Assembly: GCA_930367215.1 (NCBI GenBank)
Contig: OV884056.1
Span: forward strand, 253,235,127-253,299,126
Reading direction: 5' to 3'
DNA: 64,000 nt
DNA from: Pollenia angustigena
Lineage: Eukaryota > Arthropoda > Insecta > Diptera > Polleniidae
The translations under genes and the position numbers were made by a program. The notes under the pieces were generated by a model. The model saw nothing but the letters and a program-made list of their open reading frames with translations, was not told the origin of the DNA and ran no database searches. Below are positions 46,250-57,795 of this stretch, in pieces. The first letter of the stretch is position 1. Each line of letters opens with the position of its first letter.

Positions 46250-46670
46250 ATAATAAACGACGAATTGTGGAAGATTAAAAAACAAACACATTTGCATTTT
46301 CGAAACGAATAAAAAGATAGTAATAAATAAGCGAAAGGGAAAAAGGGGCACTTAGGATACTAGACATTTTAAAAATGCTACCTATTTTAATGTCCCTTAT
46401 TTCTACAAAAAGAAAGCTGCTCGTGTTTGTTATCTTATCTTTACCTATTCTAACGTTAATTTGCCCGACGTGTTTTTACCATCAGTTTTCTCTTAAAATA
46501 TGGCAGCTTTTTCGCCATAGATATCCATGCACAGCTAGCTTACTTTTTGTAAAAGTGATGGGCATAAAATGTTTTCTGCAGGCCGACAGACGAATCCAGC
46601 TTAAGTTCAGAGAGTAGACAAAGTTCAGGTTTTATATGAATTCAGAAGCCTAAAACGGCCTCACTTGTTA
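46250..46670. other. spacer
   Basis: A hydrophobic frame at 46375-46617 has no recognised family signature. Nothing else seen. Confidence 0.35.
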
Positions 46671-46681
46671 AGGGTAAGTAT

Positions 46682-47837
46682 TAGAGTTTTTTTTTCCCGG
46701 AGTTTTTCGATTCCCGGGAAAGCGGGAAAAATTTTTAAATTTCCCGGGATCCCGGGATCCCGCTCCATACAAATAATACAAAGTAAACTTGGTTTTATTA
46801 ATGAAAAAAACTTTTATAAACAAACGTGAGGGAACTTGTTTACAAAGTAAGTAAAATAAATGCTTAAATACTACAAAAATTAATTGAAGATTGAAAGCGG
46901 AACTTGAATTATTATTACCTTTAGCTATTATAAGTAAATTCCGTATTATGATGATCTAGTACAAGATAGAATAAACATAACAATTGAGGTACTCAAGATA
47001 TGAGATCAAAAAGTTAAATCATAAAATATATAAAATATTTTAATAAATATATTAACATTTTTTAACGGCGTAGGAAATTACTTTCTGACACACTCAAAGC
47101 GTTTAGTGAGTCGCCAAAGAGTATATTTCTGATTTTGTTTACTGATTACCATGTTTCCGAAAAATTTCGTTTACTTTTTTACCGAGGTTGGACAAATAAT
47201 TAAAAGTGCACCGTTGTTGCATGCTTCTGATGTCAAGGTTGATGCAAAAAATAGCATCATCCGGACTACTTCTTACAAACTATTTCTTTTCATTAGGTCC
47301 ATCTGTAATCTTTAGGACAATGTGTTTTTCAAATTGTATGTTTTAGTAACTTACACGAGTTTCATTATTTTTTTTATTTCGGTTTCCCCGCACTTCCCGG
47401 ATATATTACCAAGCACGATTTTTTTTTTTTTTTGTAGATACGACTATGTTGCAATAACGTAGCGATATGTTTATGTATATCCTATTTTTAAGACTTGTCC
47501 ATGGTCAATGAGAATTTACTGCCTGCATCTTATTTTGAATTTATGTTCTTTATCAATTTATCACTTCACTAAATTTATTAATTATCAACTGTTGCACTGC
47601 CCATTCTGCTTTTAATAGATTTATTGCCGCAGGAGACATTGATTTACGTTTGTACACATTTCTTATAATTGATATAATCGACAACCCATCCACAGATGCT
47701 AATTTTTAGAGAAAAGAAAACTAAATTTCAGAGTAAAAATAGCTGTTTTCTGAAACTATGAAGAACTTTTTATTTCCCGGGATCCCGCAACAAAAATCCC
47801 GGGAAAACGTCCCGGGAATTCCCGGGAAAAAACCCTA
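46682..47837. mobile_element. non-autonomous hAT element with perfect 8-bp duplication and CCCGGG palindromes
   Basis: GTAAGTAT flanks both ends exactly (46674-46681 and 47838-47845) and fits the hAT preference nTnnnnAn. The tips are TAGAGTTTTTTTTTCCCGG and, reversed, TAGGGTTTTTTCCCGGG. Within 100 bp of each end are several TTCCCGGGAA and ATCCCGGGATCC palindromes, likely subterminal transposase sites. The interior is AT-rich and no catalytic motif is recognisable. Confidence 0.88.
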
Positions 47838-47845
47838 GTAAGTAT

Positions 47846-48632
47846 ACAACAAATTTTATGATTGACTTATCACAGAGCAAAGAACCAAAGTCTATTTTAA
47901 AAGTCCTGAATCAATTACTTAGACAGAATTTTTTTTAACTTTTGAAATGCATCTAGTACTTTAACCAGGGCAGCCTATGACCTCGTGCAGTGCCCAAAAC
48001 AAGTGGACAATTTCAATTTCATTTTTCAATTTTTGAAAAATTTCATCGATATTTTAAACATTTTTTTTGAAGTTAATGAGCGAATCTAAACAACATTTGG
48101 ATGAAAAAAGCTTCAAAATTAAGACATGAAATTTTCAAAAATATGTATGAAAAAATGTTGGTCATCCTCGATTCATCCCAATAAAATATGGAGTTTCAAC
48201 GAAGCTGGTTTGTAAGGTAGAAACATAAAAGTTTCGCTAACCATATCGCTTACGGATGATAAGAATTTTATATGGCGAGTTCCCACTTTGAAGCAATACA
48301 TTTTTGACACAGAAACCGTTTTATTCAGAGCAAATAAAAATTTGTGAATGTAACGATTTGCGATTAGTTTATGTATTAATTTCTAAAATTTTGATAATTT
48401 TCACAACCATATTATAGTTGCCGCCGGATATATTATAGTTAATAAAAATAAATCTTTGATAACCACTAAAAGTTATTTGGTTTTTAAGGGAGATGAGTAA
48501 ACCTTTTCGCTTACAAAAAGCCATTTTATCAACGCATATAAAAACTGAGGAAACCAACCATTAAAAAGATGGAGATTCAAAACTTGAGGGTTTTTAAGGA
48601 AGAAATGTAACGCTTACAGAAGGCATGCATTA
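47846..48632. other. spacer with one arm of a direct repeat
   Basis: 48274-48330 ('GCGAGTTCCCACTTTGAAGC', 'AATACATTTTTGACA') recurs at 49063-49120, beyond the MITE. Nothing else recognised. Confidence 0.5.
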
Positions 48633-49058
48633 TCCCAGCGGTAACTAGAATGAGTAAAGAGGCCTAATATAAGGCCTTATTTAGCAGTCACAAGCAGTCA
48701 GAAGCCCTTCTCGCCGCATTCCGTACATATTTATTTTTTACACAGGTTGTCATTGGGCGCAAGGCCTTCCACACTTCCTTTAAAAACAACTTCGATCCCT
48801 TCCCAAAGAAGGGAGAAAGGAAGGTCACTAAAAATAAAAAGTAAATAAAACTGAACCCCTTCCTTTCTCCCTTCTCAAAGAAGGGAGTAGCGAATGTGTA
48901 CTAAATATTTCAGAATGTCTTTTAAAAAGAAGTTTATACCTTCTAGAAGGCATACTTCTGAAGGCAGGATATCATGCGAAGCGAATCTTTTAGAAAGGAG
49001 TATAGAGGCCTTCAAAAAGGCCTGCCACTTGCGGTCCTTTTAATATTTACCGCTGGGA
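48633..49058. mobile_element. TA-flanked MITE with TCCCAGCGGTAA ends (426 bp)
   Basis: The tips are TCCCAGCGGTAACTA and, reversed, TCCCAGCGGTAAATA, with TA at 48631-48632 and 49059-49060. It is richer in G+C than its surroundings and full of short palindromes: AGGCCTAATATAAGGCCT, CTTCCCAAAGAAGGGAG and an inverted AAGAAGGGAGAAAGGAAGG pair. It is non-coding, and the outer DNA shows the ~57-bp direct repeat described for 47846-48632. Confidence 0.8.
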
Positions 49059-49060
49059 TA

Positions 49061-50227
49061 TGTGCCGAGTTTCCACTTTGAAGCAATACATTTTTGACAT
49101 AAAGAGCATTTTATAAATACTTTAATAAAGACCGGCCGGTGTAACGATCGGCTTTATAAACAAACTTTTTGCTGTTTCTAGGGAGATCGAGCGGTTAGTA
49201 TTCGACCGGTTTTTACCGCTTATTTTAGTTTTGCGCAATTCAAATATTTTAAAATGTTCATTTTTCGAATATCAAATAAACCGGTTATTTTAGTTACGTG
49301 TAATTTCTATACGTTTTCCTTACTTTTGTTAAGCCCTTATGACACTACATTTTCTATTTATAAATTAATATAGAATTGATAGAAAGAAACAGTAAATATT
49401 AGAATGTAAACAAAGTTTTTTATTTTTTTTTTCTCTCGTTATGATTTTGTTTCAGGAATGGCGTTGAGAATTTTTCAAATTATACCAACAACCTTTAAAA
49501 ATTGTACTTTTTTACCCTAATTGTACTAAAAGATTTTTTTAATTGAAATTAATTTTATTTATGTTTATAAAAAACACCACAAAAAGGTATTATAAATCAG
49601 TTTAAAAAGTATCAACAAAAAAGTAAAATTGAAACAACTTAGCCATCCCTGTTCTGTTAATTTTATTAAATGTTGCCAACTTTTTGTTTATGAGAAACCC
49701 AAAAACAAAAAGCGGTAAATCGCTGAATTTGCCCATAAACCGCTGATTCAGCAACACTTTTAATATTTCAAGCTTGAATATCAATTTTAAGTTGAACAAT
49801 TTTACATTTTGTTTGACTAAACTTCATTTTTTATCGATAACCTTAGTAAAATTTTTGACAGTTTGCCATTTATCTTAATACAGCTGAACCCTTCGCACTT
49901 GGTAATTGTTTCCATTACTTTATATTTGCACTGTTCACCAAAACTTGAACAATGCATTAAAAATGAAGTGTAATTTACGTATTTTTGTCCAAACTTAAAT
50001 GTCAAAACAAAATGTAACAAAAGTCAAAAATTATTATGAGCAATGTAAATACAAATCGCTTTTATAAGCGTGTGTTCTTGTAACAAAAACCAAAAGCAAT
50101 TTTAAATACTACAACACAAAAAGTTCAGCTTAAAAAGTAATTAGTAATTTGACAATATTCTAAATATTATATATATTAATCAGTATTGTGGTTATTTTGT
50201 TGAACTATTTATGGTTTTTAATCCAAA
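49061..50227. other. spacer
   Basis: 49063-49120 is the second arm of the direct repeat seen at 48274. At 49130-49300 'GACCGGCCGGTG', 'GAGCGGTTAGTATTCGACCG' and 'AATAAACCGGTTATT' resemble the ACCGGTT-rich segment at 60475-60605, possibly pieces of one transposon family. No genes recognised. Confidence 0.4.
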
Positions 50228-50503
50228 TTTTAAGTATTTTTATAATCTGGCTTAAGTTCATCAAATTTAATTTTCATTAAATTATTTTTATGAAGAAAGG
50301 AATTTTACAACACGAAAATTAGTTAAAATTGTTATTGATAATTTTTCATTCTTGACGTGGCTGGGGCTCGAACCCCGGCCGGCAGGTTACCATGACATGT
50401 TTCGATCGCAACCACTCGATCTCCTCAGATGGATTTGCCGGCTGCGAGTGTAAGACGGCAAATCCATCTGATGAACTTAAGCCTGATTATAAAAATACTA
50501 TTA
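50228..50503. repeat. palindromic SINE-like structure around a tRNA-like head
   Basis: The segment 50232-50262 and the reverse of 50470-50500 match over about 30 bp (GATGAACTTAAGCC, then GATTATAAAAATAC). A second, inner inverted pair (CAGATGGATTTGCCG at 50427-50441 and CGGCAAATCCATCTG at 50456-50470) is perfect around a 14-base loop. Between the outer arms lies the tRNA-like sequence at 50353-50427. The layout suggests a tRNA-derived SINE reading leftward plus a truncated copy of its tail in the opposite direction. Confidence 0.6.
50353..50427 (-). pseudogene. tRNA-like sequence (tRNA pseudogene or SINE head)
   Basis: The 75 nt on the minus strand can be laid out as a cloverleaf. The acceptor TGAGGAG faces CACGTCA (5 of 7 pairs). 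A D arm GATC-GAGTGGTTGC-GATC follows. The anticodon-like stem CATGT/ACCTG pairs at 4 of 5 positions, with loop CATGGTA lacking the usual T33. The T arm CGGGG-TTCGAGC-CCCAG has a canonical TTCGA loop. The B box GGGTTCGAGCC-like motif is good and the A box (ATCGAGTGG) fair. Mispairs and the aberrant anticodon loop argue against a working tRNA. A Pol III-transcribed SINE is the alternative I favour. Confidence 0.5.
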
Positions 50504-50949
50504 TATATATTTTTATAAAGATTTCATCTCTGGTGATATTTCGAACTGATTTAATAGACAGTGGTGCTGAGAGGGCCCTCAAATTATAAGTTGCAAAGGT
50601 TCTTCAACTTCACGACTTATTAATCACCTTTAATAAGTCCACAAGCTTGACATAATTATACGCCAAGTTAAACTTTATTCTGTTCCAACTAGTTCTTAAG
50701 AGACTGCAAATAATACTTTACTAAAATATGCTGTCAAAAATGAATGAAAAACTCTTAAGTAGTTCTAGCATATCTTCATTCTTAAAACTACAACATACCG
50801 GCGGAATCAACGATATTGGAAAATTCACCAGTTTTATTAAGTAAAACACCAAGAATTTAAAACAAAATTTAAGGAATCAAACAATGTCATTAACAGGGAA
50901 ACCAAAAATATGCAATTGCATGAATTTCCTTGTGCGACCAATGAAACCA
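50504..50949. other. spacer
   Basis: No recognised feature. Confidence 0.35.
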
Positions 50950-51395
50950 CACAGAAAAAATTATTGCCGAATTATTATCAAACAAACGCTTGTTTAAAAA
51001 CTTTTTTAATTTCTACAATTTTTTTTACTGATTCAATGAATATTTTTGTTTGATTTTAACCAACAAAAATGTGGACAATTTTTCAAAAATATAATATACG
51101 CGTAATTGGTTTCAAGTTTTCATAATTTTGTATGAAATATTTAACGCTTCTTAATGTTGTCGTTTTTTTGCATTTTTTTATTTGGTCGTAAGCAACACTT
51201 CTTTATGTGAAATATAAGAACTACAACAAAAAACACATGCAGTCTATTTTTGGACGCTTTAAAAAAAGTACAGCAATAAGAAAAATTATAAAATAGCGTG
51301 ACGAGGTTTGTTGTAAAAAAACAACAAAAACAATATCAAGCAAAAAAACGTTTAACTCTTTTTAAACAACAGAAACAACAACATAAGAAACAAAA
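50950..51395 (+). mobile_element. truncated MITE of the CACAGAAAAAAT family
   Basis: It starts CACAGAAAAAATTATTGCCG like 21429-22140 and follows it through 'AAATGTGGACAATTTTTCAA', 'TTTCATAATTTTGTATGAAA', 'TATTTAACGCTTCTTAATG' and 'AACAACATAAGAAACAAAAT'. It then stops where a mini-me-like repeat begins, so the right end is lost. Confidence 0.75.
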
Positions 51396-51397
51396 TT

Positions 51398-51850
51398 AAT
51401 TATACCCTTCACCACAGGTGTAAAAGGGTAAATATAAGTTTGTCATAACGTTTGTAATTTCCACAATATTGATTTTAGACCCCATAAAGTATATATATTC
51501 TGGGTCCATATGAGAAGAGAAGTTGATTTAACGATGTCCGTCTGTCCGTGTTTTCCGGTTAATCCAGACTTGATAGCGGCTAGGTTGTTTTACGTTTATG
51601 TTACATACAGTCCACCATTTCTTGCCATATCGGTCCAAAAATGACGTAGATATGAGCAAAAAACCACGACTACCTCTAAATTTTTCCAAAAATCCCTTGT
51701 TGTTGTTGTATTTTTTTTATTTCTGTATATCTTGAGAACGGCAAGAGCCAACGTTTCCAAATTAGGTACACACATTAAGGTTGCCAATACACACCATCCT
51801 ACAAAATGTGGGTGGGATTGGAGAAGTGGGCGTGGTACCTCCCGTACAAA
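51398..51850 (+). repeat. mini-me/DINE-like dipteran repeat with one copy of the 4.9-kb tandem unit
   Basis: It starts TATACCCTTCACCACAGGTG, then 'TTTAGACCCCATAAAGTATA', 'TATATTCTGGGTCCATATG' and 'GATGTCCGTCTGTCCGTG', the familiar layout of a widespread dipteran interspersed repeat. At 51720-51840 it contains 'GTTTCCAAATTAGGTACACA', 'AAAATGTGGGTGGGATTGGA' and 'GAAGTGGGCGTGGTACC', the unit amplified at 4890-5605. Non-coding. Confidence 0.65.
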
Positions 51851-52498
51851 AAAAAATTAAAAATTTTTTTTTCAATATGTATATGGTTTGTAGCCCCAAG
51901 TATTCTCTTTAAAATTATCGTCGTATGTCAAGTAGTTTTCGAGATATTAAAGAAATAAACTCTACACATTCGGCTAATTCGGGGAAATTATGACATTTTG
52001 AATATGACTTAACTTTCGAAAAAGTAATTTTAAAATTTTTTATCGTTATATATGTTCCTTATAATGAAACAAAATTTCATTAAAATCGAAATGAAATTTA
52101 ACGCATAGGTCAGTTGTTTTATTTTATTTTCAAGTTTTAACAAAAAAAAAAAACTTGTCTGCTTTAATTTTGTTTAAAAAACTAAGAAATAAGGCTTAAA
52201 ATGTTCGGTCTGTGATACCGCGCGGGTATACGTGTTACGAAAATTGGCTCGTATACAGTTAGGTCAAGCTGGATAAAAGGTTTTTTATGTTTGCCAAATT
52301 AACACTCTACCAGAATTCAACAAAAGCAACTCTATGGCATTATTGATTAGTTTGTTAAAAACAATGATTGTATCCTTTGTTTCTAGCTACCACTTATATC
52401 ATTAGATTTTTCTATCAGCAAAAAAAAAATAAATAAATAAATACAGTGTACAATACTACAATACATTCCTAAATTTGTTATTTTAATGACTATTAAGC
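51851..52498. other. probable continuation of interspersed-repeat DNA
   Basis: The text 'TCAAGTAGTTTTCGAGATAT' and 'AAAATTTCATTAAAATCGAA' is repeat-like. No gene recognised. Confidence 0.35.
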
Positions 52499-52590
52499 TG
52501 GGGCCAAATTATGTCATTCGATATCGAATGAAGTTACAATACATTTCAAATGGGAATTAAGATCGATGTCGAATGCCCTAATAAGGCCCC
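52499..52590. repeat. short inverted-repeat element
   Basis: The arms share GGGGCC, then ATTA, then CATTCGAYATCGA (52501-52531 and, reversed, 52557-52588). They are separated by about 25 bp. It could be a tiny MITE; no target duplication is evident. Confidence 0.55.
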
Positions 52591-54054
52591 TGATCACCAC
52601 GTTTATAGTCAAGTTTGTGGACAACTATACAACAAATATTTTAAAAATACATACATATATTTATAATAATAATTATCCAAAAGAAACTATATCCTTTCGA
52701 TTTCTGAGGACTTTTATACCAATTAATGCATAAATGCTTTTCTCTAGAAATTAAATAAAAATCTGATTCCACAGAGTTCAATAAACAACAACACACACAA
52801 AACTATATGCATACATACTTTAATTATATTAATATATTTTTGTAATTTTTATATACAATGCATTAACCGCTTAATGATGTTTTTAACAAACATTTATAAA
52901 CTAAAGTTGAATAAAATGATTGCTTGAATGGAACTTTTTGTTTTACCATCATTATATTTACCATTCACATCTTATTCATCTGCTAGGCATTCATGTCATG
53001 ACAAACACCATCACGTTGACATGTCAGGGTAAAATGTTCAAACATTCATACATATTCAAATGAACATTTAAATTGTTTCAAGCAAAAAAAAAAGTTAAAC
53101 AAAATAAAAAATTCCAGATTGCTTATATTGCAAACAAATGTTGGCATTGTTGACGATATGTGTATACAAAAGTATTATGTATTATATACACAAATACATG
53201 CTTACATATTCTACATACAAACATCCATATGTTTATGGATGTATATGAATACGTATTTTGTGATAAATAACTATCTGATGATATGTCACAAGTTGTAATG
53301 CGTTTTGTGGCTTTTCAGTTGCACTGATTGCGGTACAGAGATTAAAATGGCAACAACTACAGCAACAACAACAACAACAAGAACAAAAGCAGCAATACTA
53401 CTAACCAAAAAAATTAAAATTTTTGTTTAAAACAATAAAAATACAAAAAGGGGAAAAAAAACAAACACATAAAAAACAACGATATGAATTAAAATTAAAT
53501 TATTTTAATTTATATATTTTTATCGCATCAGCTTTTTGCGTACATGCAGAGATTTAAGAGAATTTGGTCATTTAAATTAAAGAAAAATAGTGCAAAATGT
53601 AATTTCAATTTAGATATGTACAGTTATACATACATACATATGTATGTATACATATATTTAAAATTTTTCTTATTAAACTTTTTATGTTACTATCAAGGAA
53701 AATCAGTTAAAATTACTTTTATGGAAGGTTTTTATTTTATATTGAAAATGGAACAAATAGTTGACCATATATATATGACTTGCTTTCAACAGAAATTTTG
53801 AGAAAATTCAACAGTATTTATTCAATAAGTTATTAAACCATTTTTGAAATCGTTTAATATTATATAGATCTTTTGGTATCAAATTTCATGGATTTTTTTA
53901 TTTATTTGTATCACGCTCAAATATTTTTCGAACATTTTAAAATGTCCTTACGAGATTTTAAGATGATATAGCAACTATATCTTTGTTTATAGCACAATTT
54001 GCAAGTGAGGACTTACATACATAGATGTTTAAAATTTGGAAAAAGTAAGAAAAA
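52591..54054. other. spacer with microsatellite-like runs
   Basis: CAA/ACAGCA repeats near 53348-53395 and a TACATACATACATATGTATG palindrome near 53628-53650. No gene recognised; the frame at 53544-53801 has no family signature. Confidence 0.45.
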
Positions 54055-54058
54055 TTAA

Positions 54059-56181
54059 CCCATTAAGGACGGATGGGTATTTAAATACCCAAAAACAGAG
54101 CTTTCGTAGAAAAATTCTGGCTAACTTCAGGTAAGAGGTATCGGAAGTTGTTTTTTACAGAAAGATAAAGAAAGGATAGGATTACTTAAACAAATTTTTG
54201 AAGTTAAATTTTGCCCCCTTTAATTGGGTAAGTTAGCGTTTTACAAGTTAGCAATTTTTAATATATGGAAAAAGTGAACGACAACGGCTCTGGATAATTG
54301 GGAGAGTGGAAAATCGGAAAACCATCTTGGTGACTTATAGCCTTAGGTGTGCTCTGCTTAAAAAAAAAAATATTAGCAAAATTGGGCCAATAACGTTGAC
54401 CACAGGTTTGATTCAATGACATGGGTATTTAAATACCCACTTCGCTGTCAGAGGGTTCAAAACACATATAAATATCACAACTGTGGTCGATTATTGAGAT
54501 AATTTTATATTTTAATGTTTTTTGGGACACCAGCATGAAAATGTGCAAAACAAGCCTTTGGGTGTAACTAAATTTGCATTTTGTACAACCAAACTCAGTT
54601 TTGCTTCACATTATCCAAAACGGCCAAGCTGAATAATATGGGTTATCATATGGTGAAAGCTTTCCATGCGCTTTGCCATTTCTTGTGCATTTGTGACAAC
54701 TTTTTCTCTTACACCAATGCTTCAACACATGAAATAAAATTGACTCATGATTGGAGATCCTTCAGATTTTCTACGCATGCAGTGTAAATTCCTGGCATAC
54801 ACCATAGCAGCATCCAAAGCATTAGTAAGAAGGCCTCGGCTCTTTCATATAAAATATAAAACATTCCAAATTCCCTTCTATGACAACAGAGAAGAGAAGA
54901 AGAAACATTTTTTGTTATATTTTTTCGCTCAAGCAAAAGAAAAATAATTTTTTTTGATCCCGTTGCCTTTCTTATGTAACTGCAAAAGAAGCGAGAGCAA
55001 TGACAACGTGTGTAAAAAGATATAAGAGTGGTATAAAGCGAGCAAGCCTTGTAAAGGGCCAATGTTGAATGTGAACCTCACCTTATTATGGCTTATTATT
55101 AATATGGGCGTTCAAATCAAAATGCACTTCGTGATTCAGTGATGAGGCACATTTTCACTTCAGTGGATTCGGCAATAAGCAGAGTGGCCGCATTTGGGCG
55201 AATGATAATTCAAGAGTGATTGTCGAAAAACCAATGCGCTCACAAGAGTGACTGTTTGGTATGGCTTATGGGCTGGCGGCATCATCGGGCCGTATTTTTT
55301 ACAAAATGAGGCCGGTCCGGCAGTTACTGTGAATGGTGTTCGCTATCGTGAGATGATAACGAACTTTTTATGGCCTGAATTGGAAGATATGGATGTGGAC
55401 GATATGTGCTTTCAAAAGGACGGTGCCACACAGCACAAAACAATGGCTCTTTTGCGCAACGAATTCAATGGCCGTGTTATCTCACGTGGTGGCGATGTCA
55501 ATTGGCCGCCAAGATCATTTGATTTGACACCGTTGGTCTTCTTTCTTTGGCAGAAAAGGTGTACGTCGATAAGCAAGCAACAATTCAAGAGCTATAGGAT
55601 GAGATAATTCGGCCCATTAACGGCATAGAACATCAATTATGCCTCAGCGTCATCGAACATTTAGACCATCGGATGGTGGTGTACCGCCGAGGTCGCGGCG
55701 GCCATTTGGCCGATATTTTGTTCCATACATGATTGAATGAATCATACCAATATTTTCATAATAAAAATAAATGACAATAACTTGCTAAATAATTGGTGTT
55801 TTATTCAAAATCAAGATCAGCCCCTAAAATTTAACCATCCTTTTCATCAGAAAGAAGGAATACAAAGGCCCTCTAGAAGGCATCCGTACTGCTTCCTTTT
55901 CCCGCTGGGACAGATTCAACGTACATAGTGAAATAAGCACACAACACACCCATCAATGCATGCAATAAATGAATTTTTTAACTTTTGGTTTCCAAAACAT
56001 CTTGTGTTTTAGAACTCTTTAAGAGCGAAGTGGGTAGAAAAATACCCATGGTCTAGGGGCCAAGGTTTGACAGATAAAAAAAAAAAAAATAAACGCAATG
56101 TCAATATAAATGCCCATAATATCAAATGTGTGAAATTTCATCAAAATCGTACCACGAAATCGGGGTTCAGTCTTTAATGGG
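54059..56181 (+). mobile_element. TTAA-flanked (piggyBac-like) element with mariner cargo, copy 2, complete
   Basis: The left end is TTAA|CCCATTAAGGACGGA. The right end, reversed, is CCCATTAAAGACTGA (13 of 15 identical), followed by TAAA, one change from TTAA. Each terminal region also holds a second inverted block: GGGTATTTAAATACCCACTT with 'CGCTGTCAGAG' near 54423, and 'GGGTATTTTTCTACCCACTT' with 'CGCTCTTAAAGAG' reversed near 56010-56060. The interior matches copy 1 from about 54680 on. The cargo is the dead mariner at 55130-55732. No piggyBac transposase is encoded. Confidence 0.7.
55130..55732 (+). pseudogene. rosa-type mariner transposase relic (dead copy, fuller version)
   Basis: The order is FSDEAHFHFSGFGNK (first Asp), RIWANDNSRVIVEKPM, a lesion, GGIIGPYFLQNEAG-like sequence, NGVRYREMITNFLWPELEDM, DVDDMCFQKDGATQH (second Asp), NEFNGRVISRGGDVNWPP and SFDLTPLVFFLW. 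The third catalytic Asp is Val (GTC at 55536-55538), the same substitution as in copy A at 680-682. The tail runs through 'HRMVVYRRGRGGHLADIL' to FHT and a stop near 55732. The N-terminal DNA-binding half is missing. A shared dead site means the mariner died before the element was duplicated. Confidence 0.85.
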
Positions 56182-56184
56182 TAA

Positions 56185-56715
56185 ATAAAAAATTTGTTGT
56201 GTATTGAAAAAGTGAAAAAAGTATATTCAGGTATGTGATGATGAAATCGTCTTTTGATATCGACAAGAGTGTGACGAATTTGGATCGATTTCATATTCCA
56301 GATTTGTTCCGCTTCCACAATCATTTTCATAAAATGCAACTCTTGAAATCATAAATAGAGTCAACAATTGTAAACAAATGAATAACTTTACAATAATTTG
56401 CCTAAAATTACTTTTGTAATTATTTTTCTGTAATTAAAATTTTTAGCAGAAGGCCTCTTGCTTTATATTCATAGTGCAGAGTTTGTATGGTCTTCTTATA
56501 AAGTGATTGCATATATACAGTGATGTGAAAAATTTTAGGGACACGAAATAATATGGATACTTTCATTAAAATTCAAAAGGGCATATCTTGTGCTCGTGGT
56601 AGTTAATCTTCGTCTAGACCAGATTTGAGAGTCCAACTGGAAAATCAAATTATTTTTATATACATATTTCTTAGATACTGGTTCCTCAATATTTATATCT
56701 CGATTTTGTATTTTT
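56185..56715. other. spacer
   Basis: Nothing recognised apart from AT-rich sequence. Confidence 0.35.
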
Positions 56716-57560
56716 ATTATACCCTCTACCAAAATTAGTTGTGAAGAGGGTATACTTAGTTTGGCATTCCGTGCGAGACATTTATTTAGTATTCATCTCA
56801 GACCCCATATTCTGGCTCCTTGAGTAATTCTAAGTCGATTTAATCATGTCCGACGGTCTGTCCTCCTGTCCGTATGTTGAAAACACGCTCACTTTCGAAA
56901 ACCTCAAAAGAAATGGTGTCAAATTGCTTGTAGTTCTCCTAAGCAGTTTGGGATTGAAATCCAGCAAATAAAAAATTTATAATTTTGTTACAAAAACTAA
57001 CATAAATGGTGGACCGATGCACGGAATAATATAAGATTTAGGAAAAAATCGTTTTATTCGACTGTACAATTTCATGAAGATCCGTCCATAATTTACAATA
57101 TGCCCCATATAAACCCTACTTCCGGAAAACTGTATAGTATGTCTTAAACCGTAATAAATAATATCATAACAAATTTTGACACGTCACAGTTTTATAGGAC
57201 TACAAATCACCTTGTAAAATTTCCTGTAGATCGGTCCATAATTTACCCTAGGCCCCATGTTAAGCCCTCTCTGGTAAATTAATTAAATACGCCGAAAACC
57301 TTAGCAGATTATTACGGTAAAATTTTTTCCAAGTTAGCTTCATGTGGCCAGAAAAAATGTCATGCAATTTCGTGGTTAACGGTCAATAATTAACCTCATA
57401 TTTATTTAGCAGCCTACTGATATTCACGCTTAAACTAATTTCACCTCTGTATTGAAATTTATTGTTATGATATTTTACTCAAGATTGTCGGTTAATAATT
57501 TAATATAGGTCTAAACCGCAACAAATTTTGATGCTGATGTCTGTTTTTATAAAGATGGTG
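56716..57560 (+). repeat. mini-me/DINE-like dipteran repeat
   Basis: It starts TTATACCCTCTACCAAAATT and 'GAGGGTATACTTAGTTTGGC', then 'TCAGACCCCATATTCTGGC', 'AAGTCGATTTAATCATGTCC', 'GGTCTGTCCTCCTGTCCGTA' and 'CACGCTCACTTTCGAAAAC'. An end-like segment, GGTGGAGGGTATCAAAGACT, lies at 58750, so the intervening kilobase (57560-58740) may be insertions in the same element. Confidence 0.6.
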
Positions 57561-57795
57561 ACGAAATTTTTCAAACGAAAAAAAGGACATTTCGAAATGT
57601 AGTTCGGATGATAAATATATTATCAGAGTTTTTTTTTAACATAAATAAAACATCTATTAATACACATACTAATTTTATTGTCAATGAAAAAATCAATCAA
57701 ATATACCTTGAAATTTATATAAAAAAAATAATTTAAAAGTCTTAAAAACAAAAAAAAAATTTATAATTTAAAATAATTGATGTATTTCTGTAGAA
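57561..57795. other. AT-rich stretch
   Basis: Low-complexity A runs; nothing recognised. Confidence 0.35.
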
